From positions 26,481,922-26,545,921 of the forward strand of contig NC_060232.1 of NCBI RefSeq assembly GCF_021155775.2: a DNA stretch of 64,000 bases, given 5' to 3'. Made by a program: the position numbers and the translations under genes. The notes below the pieces were generated by a model. It was not told where the DNA came from, did not search any database, and was given only the letters and a program-made list of their open reading frames with translations. The stretch is from Neodiprion pinetum (taxonomy: Eukaryota; Arthropoda; Insecta; Hymenoptera; Diprionidae). This document shows positions 63,284 to 64,000 of the stretch, in pieces (the stretch's first letter is position 1; every line of letters starts with the position of its first letter).

Positions 63284-63291
63284 TAATAATA
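63251..63291. repeat. (AAT)n microsatellite with one AAC
   Basis: About 13 trinucleotide units; the poly-Asn translation at 63096-63359 comes from it. Confidence 0.95.
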
Positions 63292-63641
63292 AAGACCGAG
63301 GATATTTTTACGGCTGCATTTTTCGAACCCGCTTTACACGAGGTCTGATTTCTTTGTAGGTACGTATTATATACGGATAATTTAATCGTGTTCGTTATTA
63401 CGACCCCGCATCGTGTCAGAATGGCGAAACAATTGCACATTAATCATACATTATAACAAGGTGAAAATAAAATTCCTGAAGAATATGCGTCGATGAATGC
63501 AAGGACTGTATCCTCGAGTTTCACGTCTCACGCAGAAATTACATCTCCCAACGGACAGGTATGGATAGATTGGAAGGTAAAACAACAGTACAATTTAATT
63601 TAGTTTTGAAACAAATGTAAAATGATTTATTTGTCTATCAG

Positions 63642-63910
63642 ACAATGAATGACGTAATATGTGATATCAGTTATGAGAACAATAATTACGATGTCGAACT
63701 GTCTTCGAAACTAATTAATTGGGATCTCATTTGCCAGCCTCCGTGTAATTATATACGACCGACGTATATTATTCCCATATTCGACAGTATTTCCACGTCG
63801 GTTTGTTACGCATCGGTGCGCAGTTTTGTTCAACCGCCATATAACTCGTCCTGGGACGATCACGTTTTACGGTTGATTATTCTCGTTTTGTTTTGCTTCA
63901 CCTTAGCAAG
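63642..63910 (+). CDS. Weak candidate host exon
   Basis: A pyrimidine-rich acceptor (TTTGTCTATCAG) ends at 63641 and is followed three bases later by ATG at 63645. The frame stays open for 88 codons exactly up to a donor, CAAG|GTAAAT, at 63911, where the intron itself supplies the stop. The peptide has several Cys, a central NYIRPTYIIPIFDS and a hydrophobic end (LRLIILVLFCFTLA) that could be a membrane segment cut by the intron. I do not recognise the protein. Similar-length chance frames are common in this window, so the paired splice signals are the only support. A small membrane or secreted protein is possible. Confidence 0.25.
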
Positions 63911-64000
63911 GTAAATCTCGTATTCAATACCGGTTGCAATGTCGTCCTGCAATATTTTGCCTTAAAAATGGTAACAGTTTGAAATCAAATTGATATCACC
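63911..64000. other. Window end; intronic if the preceding exon is real
   Basis: Nothing recognised in the last 90 bases. Confidence 0.4.

Larger units (their letters stand above)
50893..63641. other. No supported gene; several microsatellites
   Basis: No exon with family similarity recognised. Contents: GA repeat at about 51995-52031, poly(T) at 53287-53309, (AC)n then (AG)n at 58686-58720, (CT)19 at 60101-60138, a short TA run at about 60631-60647 and (AAT)n at 63251-63291. Frames at 62055-62294 and 62503-62856 are open and ordinary-looking, but I see no splice-bounded structure or known motif to support them. Confidence 0.45.

Noticed and set aside
63096..63359. Frame with a poly-Asn run
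   Set aside because: Produced by the AAT microsatellite at 63251-63291.

Overview
The window looks like a stretch of insect nuclear DNA. The visible signs are spliceosomal intron signals, an arthropod Inr+DPE core promoter, abundant microsatellites, MITE-like fold-backs and decayed non-LTR retrotransposons. The CpG-rich, AT-leaning texture would suit a hymenopteran, but that is an inference and no species can be named. Almost all of the 64 kb is non-coding. There is no bacterial-type gene order, and I recognised no rRNA, tRNA or CRISPR array.

Layout. 1-2.6 kb: a 161-bp MITE-like fold-back (831-991), then a decayed, internally deleted jockey/I-type non-LTR retrotransposon on the minus strand (RNase H, EN-RT linker and gag zinc knuckle still readable). 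3.6-4.2 kb: a candidate host promoter and first exon on the plus strand (Inr at 3599-3604, DPE exactly at +28, two upstream ORFs, then a short coding segment ending at a GTGAGT donor). 9.2-9.65 kb: a coding-derived pseudogene on the minus strand that I cannot name. 11.4-13.1 kb: two head-to-tail degenerate fragments of one non-LTR retrotransposon family. 21.5-22.2 kb: a long imperfect inverted repeat built from degenerate minisatellite units. The rest is microsatellites and sequence in which I see no gene, apart from one weak candidate exon at 63642-63910.

The main object is an apparently intact 6,615-bp DNA transposon at 44270-50884. It has a perfect 8-bp target-site duplication (GTTACAAC), 17-bp terminal inverted repeats beginning CGAGGGG, and one long gene on the minus strand. 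Three open segments join in frame through two predicted introns (50 bp and 538 bp) to give a protein of about 1,453 residues. In order it has an N-terminal helical domain, a BED-like C2H2 finger, a P-element-like DDE core (motifs ED.T.I......YD, SSDGD, QD..H...K.RN and a late E) and a C-terminal beta-rich domain supplied by the last exon.

Both transposon ends carry an array of about 23 copies of a hexamer, ATTRCA, spaced roughly 9-12 bp apart (about one per DNA helical turn). The arrays run in the same orientation at both ends, although the terminal repeats are inverted. A palindromic NRF-1/EWG-type site lies just inside the right array, upstream of the gene, and the large intron holds its own nested fold-back element. 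Together these parts describe a self-contained, probably recently active P-like transposon with an unusual end architecture. It is the best candidate here for something undescribed.
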